DNA of 64,000 nt from Rhizobium sp. RU36D (GCF_900176345.1 NZ_FWXU01000007.1:221852-285851), one strand, 5' to 3'. Counted from the stretch's first letter, positions 26,331-36,601 are shown. The notes: generated by a model from the letters alone, not told the origin. Made by a program: numbers and translations.

Positions 26331-27941
26331 ATGATTAAGAACCCCATCCTGCCGGGCTTCAATCCGGACCCGTCGATCTGCCGCGTGGGCGAGGATTACT
26401 ACATCGCCACGTCCACGTTCGAATGGTATCCGGGGGTGCAGATCCATCATTCCCGGGACCTCGTGAACTGGACGCTGATCCGCCGGCCCCTGGAGCGCAA
26501 GGCGCAGCTCGACATGCGCGGCAATCCCGACAGCTGCGGGATCTGGGCGCCGTGCCTGTCTTATGCTGACGGAAAGTTCTGGCTCGCCTATACCGACGTC
26601 AAGCGGCTCGACGGCAATTTCAAGGATGCGCATAACTACATCGTCACGGCAGAGCGCATCGAGGACGAATGGTCCGATCCTATCTACGTCAACTCCTCCG
26701 GCTTCGATCCCTCGCTGTTCCATGATGATGACGGCCGCAAGTGGTTCGTCAACATGCAGTGGAACCATCGCTCGGAAAGCTATGGTGGTTCACCGAAACA
26801 TCCGGCCTTCGACGGTATCCTGCTGCAGGAATGGGATCCGGGCGAGGAAAAGCTCGTGGGGCCGATCAAGAATATCTTTGCCGGCAGCCCGCTTGGGCTG
26901 GTCGAGGGGCCACATCTGTTCAAGCGGAACGGCTGGTACTACCTGACCACGGCCGAGGGCGGCACCGGCTACGGCCATGCCGTCACCATGGCGCGGTCGC
27001 GGCAGATCGACGGCCCCTATGAGATGCATCCACAGACCCATTTGATCACGTCCAAGGATGACCCGTCGGCACCGCTGCAGCGTGCGGGCCACGGGCAGTA
27101 TGTCGAAACGCCTGATGGAGAGGTCTATCACACCCATCTCTGCGGCCGGCCCCTGCCGCCGAAGAATCGCTGCACGCTGGGCCGCGAAACCGGCCTGCAG
27201 AAATGCGTGTGGAAGGATGACGACTGGCTCTATCTCGCCAGCGGAGGCGTTGTGCCGCAGGTGGATGTCGAGGCCCCCGCGGGAGCCCCTGAACCTCATG
27301 TGGCTTCCCCACTGGTGCGCCGCTTCGACGGCAGCACTTTGCCTGACGAATTCCAGTGGCTGAGGACGCCAGAGCCGGAGCGTATCTTCAGCCTTGCAGC
27401 GCGTCCCGGCCATCTGCGCCTCTTCGGACGGGAAAGCCTCGGGTCCTGGTTCGAGCAGTCGCTCGTCGCCCGGCGGCAGGAGCATCACCGTTTCCGCGCC
27501 GAGACCACGGTTGATTTCACGCCCGATACCTATCAGCAGGCAGCGGGCCTGACCCACTACTACAACCGCCACAAGCTGTATGCGCTCGCCGTTACCCAGC
27601 ATGAAAAGCTTGGCCGTGTCGTGACGATCCTGAGTTGCCCAGGCGACTGGCCGGATGCGCGCATCATCTTCCCGGCCGGCCACGGCGTCAGCATTCCCGA
27701 TGGCCCGGTGGATCTGTCGATGGATGTGACCGATAACGACCTGCAATTCTCGTGGAAGCCTGCTGGATCCAACGAATGGCAGCCGATCGGCCCCGTGCTG
27801 GACGCCGGCGTCATCTCCGACGAAGGCGGGCGAGGGGAGCACGGCTCGTTCACCGGCGCCTTCACCGGCATGTTCGCGTTCGATACCAGCGGCCGCGGCC
27901 GGCCGGCGGATTTTGAAGGGTTCGGGTATTTTCCGAGGTGA
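26331..27941 (+). CDS. Glycoside hydrolase family 43, beta-xylosidase-like
   Basis: A 536-aa inverting glycosidase. Catalytic residues are placed by motif: base Asp13 in GFNPDPS, pKa-modulating Asp126 in SGFDPSLF and acid Glu192 in LVEGPH. The five-bladed propeller (about residues 1-320) is followed by the C-terminal beta-sandwich domain found in XynB-type beta-xylosidases, and the total length fits that group exactly. No signal peptide is seen, so it is intracellular. GGGGAGGAG lies seven bases before the ATG. Together with the ABC importer and GH2 enzyme it points to use of hemicellulose oligosaccharides; alpha-arabinofuranosidase activity is a possible alternative. Confidence 0.91.
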   Translation: MIKNPILPGFNPDPSICRVGEDYYIATSTFEWYPGVQIHHSRDLVNWTLIRRPLERKAQLDMRGNPDSCGIWAPCLSYADGKFWLAYTDVKRLDGNFKDAHNYIVTAERIEDEWSDPIYVNSSGFDPSLFHDDDGRKWFVNMQWNHRSESYGGSPKHPAFDGILLQEWDPGEEKLVGPIKNIFAGSPLGLVEGPHLFKRNGWYYLTTAEGGTGYGHAVTMARSRQIDGPYEMHPQTHLITSKDDPSAPLQRAGHGQYVETPDGEVYHTHLCGRPLPPKNRCTLGRETGLQKCVWKDDDWLYLASGGVVPQVDVEAPAGAPEPHVASPLVRRFDGSTLPDEFQWLRTPEPERIFSLAARPGHLRLFGRESLGSWFEQSLVARRQEHHRFRAETTVDFTPDTYQQAAGLTHYYNRHKLYALAVTQHEKLGRVVTILSCPGDWPDARIIFPAGHGVSIPDGPVDLSMDVTDNDLQFSWKPAGSNEWQPIGPVLDAGVISDEGGRGEHGSFTGAFTGMFAFDTSGRGRPADFEGFGYFPR

Positions 27942-27969
27942 GTTGGGAAACTAGGTAGGCGGCTGGAAG

Positions 27970-28872
27970 ATGAAGGTCACTGACACGGACTGGGTCGCGC
28001 CGGTGATTTCTTTTCTTTCAGCCAATATGCCTCGCACAACGGTTGGCTGGGATCACGACTTTATGACAGCCTACCAGATTGGATGCGAGGCTCTCGTCGC
28101 ACTGGGCGAGGCGACCGAGACTATTGAAGGTGCTATTCGCCGTAAGGTTCCGGAGCGCCCTCAAAAACTCCCGCGGTGGGACGACATCTGCATCGCAATT
28201 CTCAGTTTGGCCAATCAGCAAAACAAATTATCTTATTGTGTGATGGAAGGATCCAAAGCGCCTCAAGATCGGCATGTTCGGGCTATTGACGCGCCGCCTC
28301 CGTCTCCGCCCAATATTCTGCCTGCCCACGGGCTTGGGCCGGCGCGGGCAGGCGAGGAGGTGTTGTCTGTCTTGACAGCCCTTGGGCTGATTGGCGCCGA
28401 CGGCCATTGGACCGAGCAGGCGGAACTTGTCCTTTGGCGGGATCAACCGCTTGAGTGGAGCATGGATGTCACCTCCGATCACCGTTTTCTTAGAGCGGTG
28501 CAGAACGCCTTTGGCGGCATTCCAACCGACTTGCGCAAAAAGATTGATCGGCTGGTTAGTATCACAAAGGAAGATGTCGAAGCGGACATTCGACGTCATG
28601 ATGCTGGTATCGAAGCAGAAAGGGCGAAGTATGGCCCAGGAGTGCAAATAGCGGCGCCAATGACAACAGAGCGTGCTGAGGAAAGTCTACGCTTCCGGCG
28701 CCGCGACCAACTCGATTGGATATTCTTCCGCCGTTGGCGACTGCGCGAGGGATGGCTGACGACTGGACAGGCAGCGCATGCATTGGAGATATTTCACGAC
28801 CCGCTAGCCACGCAGATGCGGCGAGCCGTTCTCAGTCGACTACACCCGAAGCTCCCATACTTTGCGGAGTAG
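27970..28872 (+). CDS. Hypothetical protein, 300 aa, unrecognised
   Basis: I do not recognise this protein. It is soluble and mostly helical, with a proline-rich linker (PPPSPPNILP, near residue 105) between an N-terminal ~95-residue region and a C-terminal region rich in Arg and Trp (RRRDQLDWIFFRRWRLREGW). No catalytic motif, membrane helix or signal is seen. Codon use is less GC-biased at third positions than in the sugar genes upstream, which suggests an acquired gene. It begins 28 bp after GH43 on the same strand and ends six bases from the convergent DUF1330 gene. Confidence 0.6.
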   Translation: MKVTDTDWVAPVISFLSANMPRTTVGWDHDFMTAYQIGCEALVALGEATETIEGAIRRKVPERPQKLPRWDDICIAILSLANQQNKLSYCVMEGSKAPQDRHVRAIDAPPPSPPNILPAHGLGPARAGEEVLSVLTALGLIGADGHWTEQAELVLWRDQPLEWSMDVTSDHRFLRAVQNAFGGIPTDLRKKIDRLVSITKEDVEADIRRHDAGIEAERAKYGPGVQIAAPMTTERAEESLRFRRRDQLDWIFFRRWRLREGWLTTGQAAHALEIFHDPLATQMRRAVLSRLHPKLPYFAE

Positions 28873-28877
28873 TACCC

Positions 28878-29168
28878 TCAAACACCTTCGACAATCCTGA
28901 TATCGCGGACGGCCCCCTCACCCAGCAGCGCCATGGCCTCCTGATATTCAGGGCTGTCATGGGCGGCGCGGGCCTGGTCGACGCTGTCGAACTCGATCAG
29001 CACGGTCCGTTGCTCAAGGCCTGCCTCGTAGGTCAGGGCCGGAAGGCCGCGGGCGAGGATACGTCCGCCCGCTGCCGTTATTGCGGGACCGCTCAGCTTG
29101 GCATAGGCGGCGAGCGCGTCCGGATTTGATATCGAACGATAGGTGGCAACCCAGTAGACCTTGGCCAT
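28878..29168 (-). CDS. DUF1330-family small protein
   Basis: A 96-aa ferredoxin-like alpha/beta-barrel protein of the DUF1330 family. The opening KVYWVATYRSISNPDALAAY, the central GRILARG and VLIEFDSVDQARAAHDSPEYQ are typical. The biochemical role of the family is not established. AAGGAA lies before the ATG at 29168. It is 41 bp downstream of fghA and may be cotranscribed with it. Confidence 0.85.
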   Translation of the reverse strand: MAKVYWVATYRSISNPDALAAYAKLSGPAITAAGGRILARGLPALTYEAGLEQRTVLIEFDSVDQARAAHDSPEYQEAMALLGEGAVRDIRIVEGV

Positions 29169-29209
29169 TGCAGTTCCTTTTGTTTCAATTCGCCCGCTAA
29201 TTTCGGGTG

Positions 29210-30043
29210 CTACCCCAGCCGCTCCGCATGCCACCTCAAGTGATCGTCCATGAATGTCGATACAAAATAATAGGAGTGGTCATACCGCTCCTGCATCCGG
29301 AGCGTCAGTCCGATATCGGTGCCCTTGACGGCTTCCTCGAACAGCCAGGGGCGCAGGCCTTCGTCGAGGAACTGGTCGGCCTTGCCCTGGTCGATGAGGA
29401 ATTCCGGGAATCGGGCGCCGTCTTTCACCAGTGCGCAGGCATCGTATTGACGCCAGACGGCTTGGTCGCTCCCTAAGTATTTTTCGAAGGCCTGGGAGGT
29501 CCATTCGGCGGTCGAGGGTTCGACGATGGGTGCGAAGGCGGAGCAGCTCTTGAAGCGATCGGGGTTTTTAAGCGCGATGGTCATGGCGCCGTGGCCGCCC
29601 ATGGAATGGCCAAAAATGCCCTGTCTCTCCATATCGACCTTGAAGTGTTGGGAGATCAGATCCGGCAATTCCCGAGTGATGTAGCTATACATCTGGTAGT
29701 GTTCGGCCCAGGGCATCTCGGTGGCATCGAGATACATGCCGGCGCCCTTGCCCATCTTCCAGTTGGTCAATTCGTCCGGCACGTCATTGCCGCGCGGGCT
29801 TGTGTCGGGGCAGACGATGATGAGGCCGAGTTCGGAGGCCATGCGGCGATACTCGCCCTTTTCCATGACATTGGCATGGGTGCAGGTGAGGCCGGAGAGA
29901 TACCAGAGCACCGGCCGCTTTTCCTTGATTGCTGCCGGCGGCACGTAGACGGCAAAGGTCATGTCCGTCTTGCAGGTTTCCGAGGCGTGGGAAAATACGC
30001 CCTGCATGCCGCCAAACGCGGTGTTCTGGGATAGGATGTTCAT
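29210..30043 (-). CDS. fghA: S-formylglutathione hydrolase
   Basis: A 277-aa serine esterase of the esterase D family that hydrolyses S-formylglutathione to formate and glutathione, the second step of glutathione-dependent formaldehyde oxidation. The nucleophile elbow GHSMGGHGA places Ser147; the YLSGLTCTHANVMEKGEY oxyanion region and the C-terminal DHSYYFVSTFMDDHL with the catalytic His are present. The ATG at 30043 is supported by GGAG seven bases upstream; an ATG five codons earlier is possible. The partner enzyme adhC is in the same strand run but four small genes away. Synonyms frmB/yeiG. Confidence 0.93.
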   Translation of the reverse strand: MNILSQNTAFGGMQGVFSHASETCKTDMTFAVYVPPAAIKEKRPVLWYLSGLTCTHANVMEKGEYRRMASELGLIIVCPDTSPRGNDVPDELTNWKMGKGAGMYLDATEMPWAEHYQMYSYITRELPDLISQHFKVDMERQGIFGHSMGGHGAMTIALKNPDRFKSCSAFAPIVEPSTAEWTSQAFEKYLGSDQAVWRQYDACALVKDGARFPEFLIDQGKADQFLDEGLRPWLFEEAVKGTDIGLTLRMQERYDHSYYFVSTFMDDHLRWHAERLG

Positions 30044-30064
30044 CTGCACTCCTTGCATGGGATA

Positions 30065-30727
30065 TCAGCCGGCCAGCGTCACGGCCGCATTGACGACCGC
30101 CGCGACCAGCACGGTGTTGAAAAAGAAGGAACCGACGGCATGCAACAAATTCAGCTGCCGCATCGGTGTCGAGGTGATCTGGACATCAGAGGTCTGAGCC
30201 GTCATGCCGATCACGAAGGCAAAATAGAGAAAGTCCATGCCACAGGCCTGGCGGCCGCCGGGAAATTCCAGCCCGCCATGGGGCGCGCGCACCGTGCGCA
30301 TGGTCACATCAGGCCGCCAGTAGAGGTGGGCATAGTGGATCGCGGCCATGGTGTGGATGGTCATCCAGCCTGATATCACCGAGGCAAACAGCAGGATCAG
30401 TTCGACTGTCTTCGTTTCTCCGCCGCCGTTCAGCGCCGAGAACAGGGACACGAAGCACACGACGACCGCAAGGGCCGCAACCGCGATGATCACGGCTGCC
30501 GGCTCGTCCGCCGTTTCGGCATTCTGCCGCAGGTAGACGGTGGTCAGTTGCGGGATGCGACATGCCATCAGGATGAGATAAATGCAGAAGAATGCGACCG
30601 CGGCTGCCTCGAATACCAGGTCTGCGCGCCAGAACGCCGTTCCGGCCGCCGTGGCCAGCGAGACCAGGATGGCGGCGAGGAACGGTCCGTGGCGATGGCC
30701 GATCAGACTGTTGAAGCTTTCTTTCAT
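30065..30727 (-). CDS. DUF1345 membrane protein
   Basis: A 220-aa inner-membrane protein with about five hydrophobic helices (near residues 15-32, 38-55, 78-98, 108-128 and 195-217), matching the DUF1345 family by the region AAIHYAHLYW and the C-terminal FLYFAFVIGMTAQTSDVQI. Function is unknown. It precedes fghA by 21 bp on the same strand. Confidence 0.83.
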   Translation of the reverse strand: MKESFNSLIGHRHGPFLAAILVSLATAAGTAFWRADLVFEAAAVAFFCIYLILMACRIPQLTTVYLRQNAETADEPAAVIIAVAALAVVVCFVSLFSALNGGGETKTVELILLFASVISGWMTIHTMAAIHYAHLYWRPDVTMRTVRAPHGGLEFPGGRQACGMDFLYFAFVIGMTAQTSDVQITSTPMRQLNLLHAVGSFFFNTVLVAAVVNAAVTLAG

Positions 30728-30768
30728 CCGTGATCGGCCGCCAGTTGAAGCATTCAGGAATCGTGTGA

Positions 30769-31224
30769 CTATTTCTTCACACGCCTGCAGAGCCTGTCAA
30801 AGGTTTCCAGAAAGGCGGAGCGATCCCGGGGAGAAAAGGCGGCATTGTAGCCCTTGCTTTCGCCGGTTTCCCTGAGATGAGCGCCGAGGTCCCGCATGGC
30901 AGTGGCCATGCCGATATTGGCGGTGTCGAAGATTCGGCCGGTTGGGCCGGTCACCAGCGCGCCCGCCGCAACACAGCGACCCGCCAGCGGCACGTCGGCG
31001 GTCACCACCACATCGCCTTCGCGGGCCCGTTCCGCGATCCAGTTATCAGCCGCGTCGAAACCATTCGACACGATGACCATCTTCACCATGGGATCGCGGG
31101 AGGGCCGCAGGCCCGAATTGGCAACGAAGGTCACCTCCATGGCGTGGCGTTCGGCCACCTTCAGGATTTCGGCCTTCACCGGGCAGGCATCGGCATCGAC
31201 ATAGATCACGCGTTCAGACCTCAT
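30769..31224 (-). CDS. UPF0178 (YaiI/YqxD) family protein
   Basis: A 151-aa protein of the DUF188/UPF0178 family, which has a NYN/PIN-like nuclease fold. The opening VDADACPVKAEI with its acidic cluster, VSNGFDAADNWIAE and DVVVTADVPLAGR supply the conserved acidic residues expected around a metal site. Its substrate is not established. The ATG at 31224 is taken as the start since the domain begins directly after it. Confidence 0.88.
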   Translation of the reverse strand: MRSERVIYVDADACPVKAEILKVAERHAMEVTFVANSGLRPSRDPMVKMVIVSNGFDAADNWIAERAREGDVVVTADVPLAGRCVAAGALVTGPTGRIFDTANIGMATAMRDLGAHLRETGESKGYNAAFSPRDRSAFLETFDRLCRRVKK

Positions 31225-31310
31225 AAGCGCTACTTTGCCTCTCGGCATGGACCGCTCTATAGGCAGAACAAGGACCGGCGTCGATGCCATGATCGGTGTC
31301 GATCACGCGT

Positions 31311-31712
31311 TCACTGACGCGTCCAGACCTCGCCGGTCACCTGCTTCGAGCCATTATAGGTCCACACGCCCGCCCAGGTGCCGTCAGCCTGCTCGAAGAA
31401 CATGGCGATGCCGAAGGTGTCGCCCAGCTTGTAGCCCACTGAGATGCCCGTGTCCTCCGGTGTCGCTGGTCCCATGGTGATATGGTCTTCCAGGAGACGG
31501 GCACCAATGCCGGTTCCGACCGATTCACTGCCGCCGATGTTCCAAACCACGGCATAGGTGTCGCCCGTCCGCGTCACGGTTACAGTGCCGGTATAGTCCT
31601 TGCCGGAATCCGGGTTCTTGCCGACGAGGGAATAGGCACCCACCGGATCGGCATCCGCCGTAAAGGGCACTGCCACAAGCATGCATGCCGCCAGAACAAC
31701 TGTCTTGAACAT
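31311..31712 (-). CDS. Small secreted protein of unknown function
   Basis: A 133-aa exported protein. A signal peptide occupies about residues 1-21 (MFKTVVLAACMLVAVPFTADA), and the mature part is predicted all-beta, with repeating threonine-rich strands (TGTVTVTRTGDTYAVVW). Probably a periplasmic lipocalin-like fold (inference). AAGGGAGG lies before the ATG. No known function. Confidence 0.75.
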   Translation of the reverse strand: MFKTVVLAACMLVAVPFTADADPVGAYSLVGKNPDSGKDYTGTVTVTRTGDTYAVVWNIGGSESVGTGIGARLLEDHITMGPATPEDTGISVGYKLGDTFGIAMFFEQADGTWAGVWTYNGSKQVTGEVWTRQ

Positions 31713-31803
31713 TTGGATCCTCCCTTGAAGACGCGCGTCGTTTCAAAGCAGGGTAGCAGACTTGCGCGGCTTTTAGCCGGGGTCCGGGACCGCCCGAAGC
31801 GGC

Positions 31804-32270
31804 TTATTTTCGGGGGGATTCCCGCAGCATGTCCACATGCGGAATGCCATCTTCAAGATACTCCTCCGAGACCGGGACGAACCCGAGGGCGCGGTAGAAG
31901 CGTTCGAGATGGCTCTGAGCGGAGAGCGCGATCGGCCTGCCGGGATACAGCCGTTCTGCTTCCCGGATCGCCTCCTGCATGACCCTGTCGCCCAGCCGTT
32001 TGCCGCGATGGGTGGGGGAGACGACGACGCGGCCGATCTTGACGGGTTTTTCAGGCCCCTCGGGTTTGAGGATGCGGGCGGCGGCCAGTAGCGCGCCGTC
32101 CGCCAAGAGCCGCAGATGCAGCGCATCCACGTCCTTGCCATCGAGTTCGGGATAGGGGCAGGCCTGTTCGACGACGAAGACGTCGACGCGCAGCTTCATC
32201 AGCGCGTAGAGGTCGCGTGAGGGCAGGTCGTCCAAAGCCCGCACATCGATCTGATAGGCGATGCTCGTCA

Positions 32271-32271
<1 letters not shown>
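31804..32271 (-). CDS. GNAT family N-acetyltransferase, ElaA-like
   Basis: A 155-aa acetyltransferase. The ElaA hallmark LMKLRVDVFVVEQACPYPELDGKD is at residues ~24-47, and the acetyl-CoA-binding loop VVVSPTHRGKRLGDRVM is near residue 86. The acceptor is unknown. Its ATG overlaps the adhC stop as ATGA, so it is translationally coupled to the formaldehyde dehydrogenase gene. Confidence 0.88.
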
Positions 32272-33398
<1,127 letters not shown>

Positions 33399-33512
33399 GG
33401 TGTCTTCTCCCTGATTCTTTCAAGAAATATGGTTTCGGCCGAACCTTTGCACAGTGAGCAAGTCCGGCTCAACCCACAAACGACGCCGGCATTCGCAAAC
33501 CGGCGTGACCGA

Positions 33513-34130
33513 TCATGGCTCGATCAGGGGCACATGGCGGGCTGCCTCTTTCGGCATCAGGCCCGCCAGCCGGGGATCGTCCACCACTTCCACGAGGGTG
33601 GCATAGGGCGTGAAGCCCGAGCGGCAATAGAAGGGCAGTGCTGCCTGCGAGTCATGGGTGCAGGTGTGAACCCAGAACCGCCGGATCGGTCGGCTCCAGG
33701 CGATGTCGATCGCCCGGTCCATCATGAACCGACCGGCGCCCTTGCCGATGGCGTCCGCGACCAGCCCGAAAAAGCTCAGTTCGCATTCACCTTCATCGCG
33801 GAAGCTGAGTTCCAGCAGGCCGATGGCCCGCTCGCCATCCATAAGGCGGTAGATCTCGACCTTGGGATCTGCCAGGATCGCCGACAGCTTTTCGTCCGCC
33901 ATCACCAGCCGCGACATCCACATCCAGTCCTGGCCCACGGCGCGGAAGAGTGACCGGTAGTCGGCAAGCGAAGGCGACGTCCATCGCTCAAGGCTTAAGG
34001 ATGGATCGACAGGCGGCAAAGGCTTGGCGGCCGGCCGGGCCAGCATTTCCAGGCGGGTTTCGACATTGGCAATCTTGCCGGGAGGTACCGGGGAATAGCC
34101 TGACTTGAGCGGGGGATTAAGCGTGTCCAT
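33513..34130 (-). CDS. GNAT family N-acetyltransferase
   Basis: A 205-aa protein with an unconserved ~50-residue N-terminus and a C-terminal GNAT fold: CELSFFGLVADAIGKGAGRFMMDRAI is the acetyl-CoA loop region and HDSQAALPFYCRSGF is the typical final motif. The acceptor is unknown. ATG at 34130 is chosen; GTG/TTG codons a little upstream are possible. It lies 54 bp from the S2P-type gene on the same strand. Confidence 0.83.
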   Translation of the reverse strand: MDTLNPPLKSGYSPVPPGKIANVETRLEMLARPAAKPLPPVDPSLSLERWTSPSLADYRSLFRAVGQDWMWMSRLVMADEKLSAILADPKVEIYRLMDGERAIGLLELSFRDEGECELSFFGLVADAIGKGAGRFMMDRAIDIAWSRPIRRFWVHTCTHDSQAALPFYCRSGFTPYATLVEVVDDPRLAGLMPKEAARHVPLIEP

Positions 34131-34184
34131 GACCGATCTTGAAACGTCCGGCGGTTCCGTTGTCAAGCGCGGCCGGCTGTATGC

Positions 34185-35456
34185 TCAACCGAATAGCCGG
34201 TCGCAGGCGTAGATCACGGCATAGCCATGGATCGAGATCGCCGCGAAAAGTCCGAAGCCGACCAGCAGACGTTCCGCCGGGGTGAGATCAGCCAGTTCAT
34301 CGCGCGGTCTTGGACCCGCCGATCCTATCAGGCTCATCAGCGTGAAAACGGCCAATGCCGCCATCAGGCCCATGGGCGGCACGCCGATTCGCCAGCCGAT
34401 CCAGAGAATGACGCCGGTCAACAGCATGCTGGCGGCCATCTGCGAGCCTCGCCCGCGAAACACCTGCCGAAGCACCTGGCCGCCGTCGAATCGGTGCATC
34501 GGCAACAGGTTCAGCAGGTTGAAGGCGCCGAGAATCAGCAGGAAGGCCATCAAGGGGCCTGAAATGTCGCCAAAGAGCCGCAAGGCCCGTGCCGACTGGT
34601 CGGCCGCGGTCAGCGCCGGAACCAGGAAGGCCGACATGCCGCTTCCCATCAGGGCGCAGGTCGCCACCTCGAACCTGTTGGCATAGGGGCGGCTGCCAAT
34701 CGCGATCCCGCCCAACAGCGGAATGAACATCAGCCGCACATGGGTATGGCCGAAAGCCCTGTAGGCGGCCATGTGGCCGAATTCATGCAGCAGGATCACG
34801 ATGGTGAGCAAGGCCGAGATCATCAACCCGCGCTCGCTCAGGCCGAAGAACGGCCACAGCATCAGCGTGGAGAGAATGGCCAGCAGGGTCTGGATCGCCG
34901 GATAGGTGAGGGGATGGCGCCTTAAGCTCGGTTGGCCGGCGATGTATCGCGCGAGGCTCGACATCTCGGCCCGCAGGCACATATAGCGATAGATCAACAG
35001 GGCGGCACCCCGATAGCGATCCGTCTGGCTGACCGTGACCAAGGCGCCGCCATCCACCGGCCGCACCGCCCGGCATTCGCGAAAATCCTTCCAGTGGCCG
35101 ATGTCGAGGGCGCTGTCGTCGGTGACCGATGTCTCGATCGAGCGTTCAAGCCTGTCTTCGGCTTCGAACACTTCGGTGCGAAAACCCCGGACCGTCGGGC
35201 GTCCATGTCGATCCGGGTGTTTGTAGCTCAGTTCAAGCCTCGACGGATCGCCGCCGGACCATCGGCTTGCCAGCACGTCGCTATTCCATTGTTCGAACCG
35301 GGCACCGGGGCCGAGCAGGCTCCATGCCCTCGGGGCATCGGTCGCGATTCGCTTTTGGATCTTGATGGTGCGGTTGCCGAGCGGGGCCGCCATCAGCAGC
35401 CAGATCAGGCCAAGATTGACCGCTGACAGCACAAGTGCCGTCATGAGCGTCGTCAT
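34185..35456 (-). CDS. SRPBCC domain fused to M50 site-2-protease-type membrane protease
   Basis: A 423-aa protein. One N-terminal membrane helix (residues ~5-25) is followed by an SRPBCC/START-like ligand-binding domain (about 33-165; RTIKIQKRIATDAPRAWSLL opening, FEQWNSD). The C-terminal half is an intramembrane metalloprotease: HEFGH (His224, Glu225, His228) and NLLPMHRFDGGQ (third zinc ligand Asp324) are both intact, among about six helices. GGAGG lies five bases upstream. M50 proteases release membrane-held regulators; here the extra domain could sense a lipid or other hydrophobic ligand (inference). No anti-sigma factor gene is adjacent to indicate a substrate. Confidence 0.85.
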   Translation of the reverse strand: MTTLMTALVLSAVNLGLIWLLMAAPLGNRTIKIQKRIATDAPRAWSLLGPGARFEQWNSDVLASRWSGGDPSRLELSYKHPDRHGRPTVRGFRTEVFEAEDRLERSIETSVTDDSALDIGHWKDFRECRAVRPVDGGALVTVSQTDRYRGAALLIYRYMCLRAEMSSLARYIAGQPSLRRHPLTYPAIQTLLAILSTLMLWPFFGLSERGLMISALLTIVILLHEFGHMAAYRAFGHTHVRLMFIPLLGGIAIGSRPYANRFEVATCALMGSGMSAFLVPALTAADQSARALRLFGDISGPLMAFLLILGAFNLLNLLPMHRFDGGQVLRQVFRGRGSQMAASMLLTGVILWIGWRIGVPPMGLMAALAVFTLMSLIGSAGPRPRDELADLTPAERLLVGFGLFAAISIHGYAVIYACDRLFG

Positions 35457-35507
35457 CTCATCCTCCCTGCCTCGTGATCCGCCAGGATCTACTCTAGACC
35501 TGAGGCC

Positions 35508-35534
35508 TTAGCCTATCCTTTCGGGAAAGGCTAA
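35508..35534. terminator. Stem-loop between EamA and S2P genes
   Basis: TTAGCCTATCC (35508-35518) pairs with GGGAAAGGCTAA (35523-35534) with one mismatched pair. It lies just past the EamA gene stop on the minus strand. It lacks a T-run on that strand, so factor-independent termination is uncertain. Confidence 0.4.
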
Positions 35535-35550
35535 AATTCCAGCGATTGCA

Positions 35551-36504
35551 TTACGTTGCTGAAATGCGGGCGCGCTTCTGTTCGCGCCAGAGGATGAACA
35601 GGCCCGAGAGAACGATGATCGCAATCCCGATCCATTTGGAAAATGTCGGGAAGTCGCCGAACAGGGCATAGCCGAGGACGGTCGCGGCGATGATCTCGAA
35701 ATACTGGAACGGCGCCAGCACCGAAAGTGGCGCCATGCGAAACGCCCGGACGACCAGCAGGTGGATATAGCCCGAGATCGAGCCGAGTAGCACCAGCAGG
35801 ACGAGCCCGAGCCACGAGGTCGGCAGGGATATGGCGAAATCGGCATCGCCGATACCGGCACCTGCCAGGAGAGCCACGCCCATGAACAGCGTGCCGCCGA
35901 AGCCGGCCATGGTCTGCATGGTCATCGGGCTGTCGGCATCACCGATGGCGCGGTTGAGGAACATATAGAGCGCAAACAGAAAAGCGCAGGCGATCGGCAG
36001 GAGTGAGGTGAGCCCGAAGACCTCCCAACTTGGCTGAATGACGATCATGGCGCCGCCAAAGCCGATGATGATCGCCAGCCATCGCCGCCATCCCACCCGA
36101 TCCCCGAGAAAGGCGGCCGACATGGCCGTCAGGATGAAGGGTTCGACAAAATAGATGGCGAAGACATCGGCGAGCGGCATGTATTTGACGGCGATGAAAA
36201 ACATCAGGCTCGCCGCGCCATGCAGAGCGCCCCTCAGCAGGTTGAGTCCGGGACGTCGTGCCTTGATCGCCGAAAGGCCATTCAGTGCCAGGAGAATCGG
36301 CAGCGTGCAGGCCAGTTGGAAGAAGAATCGGTAGAAGGTGATCTGACCGGGCGACATGCCCTCATAGACGGCCATGTACTTGGCGATGGCGTCCATCAGC
36401 GGCAAGACCAGCATGCAGCCCGCCATCAGCGCCATGCCTGCCGGGATGTTCTGGCCTGCCGGTCCTGGCACCGGAGTAGTCGAGCTCACCTGATCGGATT
36501 GCAT
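35551..36504 (-). CDS. EamA/DMT-family transporter
   Basis: A 317-aa inner-membrane protein with ten predicted helices arranged as two EamA repeats (about residues 22-155 and 170-305). Drug/metabolite transporters of this group commonly export amino acids or other small metabolites; the substrate is not evident. ATG at 36504. Close in type to the second EamA protein at 52359-53252. Confidence 0.88.
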   Translation of the reverse strand: MQSDQVSSTTPVPGPAGQNIPAGMALMAGCMLVLPLMDAIAKYMAVYEGMSPGQITFYRFFFQLACTLPILLALNGLSAIKARRPGLNLLRGALHGAASLMFFIAVKYMPLADVFAIYFVEPFILTAMSAAFLGDRVGWRRWLAIIIGFGGAMIVIQPSWEVFGLTSLLPIACAFLFALYMFLNRAIGDADSPMTMQTMAGFGGTLFMGVALLAGAGIGDADFAISLPTSWLGLVLLVLLGSISGYIHLLVVRAFRMAPLSVLAPFQYFEIIAATVLGYALFGDFPTFSKWIGIAIIVLSGLFILWREQKRARISAT

Positions 36505-36601
36505 TATGCGAAGCTCTTTCGTTCCCGGTTTGTTTCGTGATGTTTAGTCCGGCCAAAGCGACATCGCAAGCTGCCAGAGCGCATGGCGGAGAAAAGGGCA
36601 T

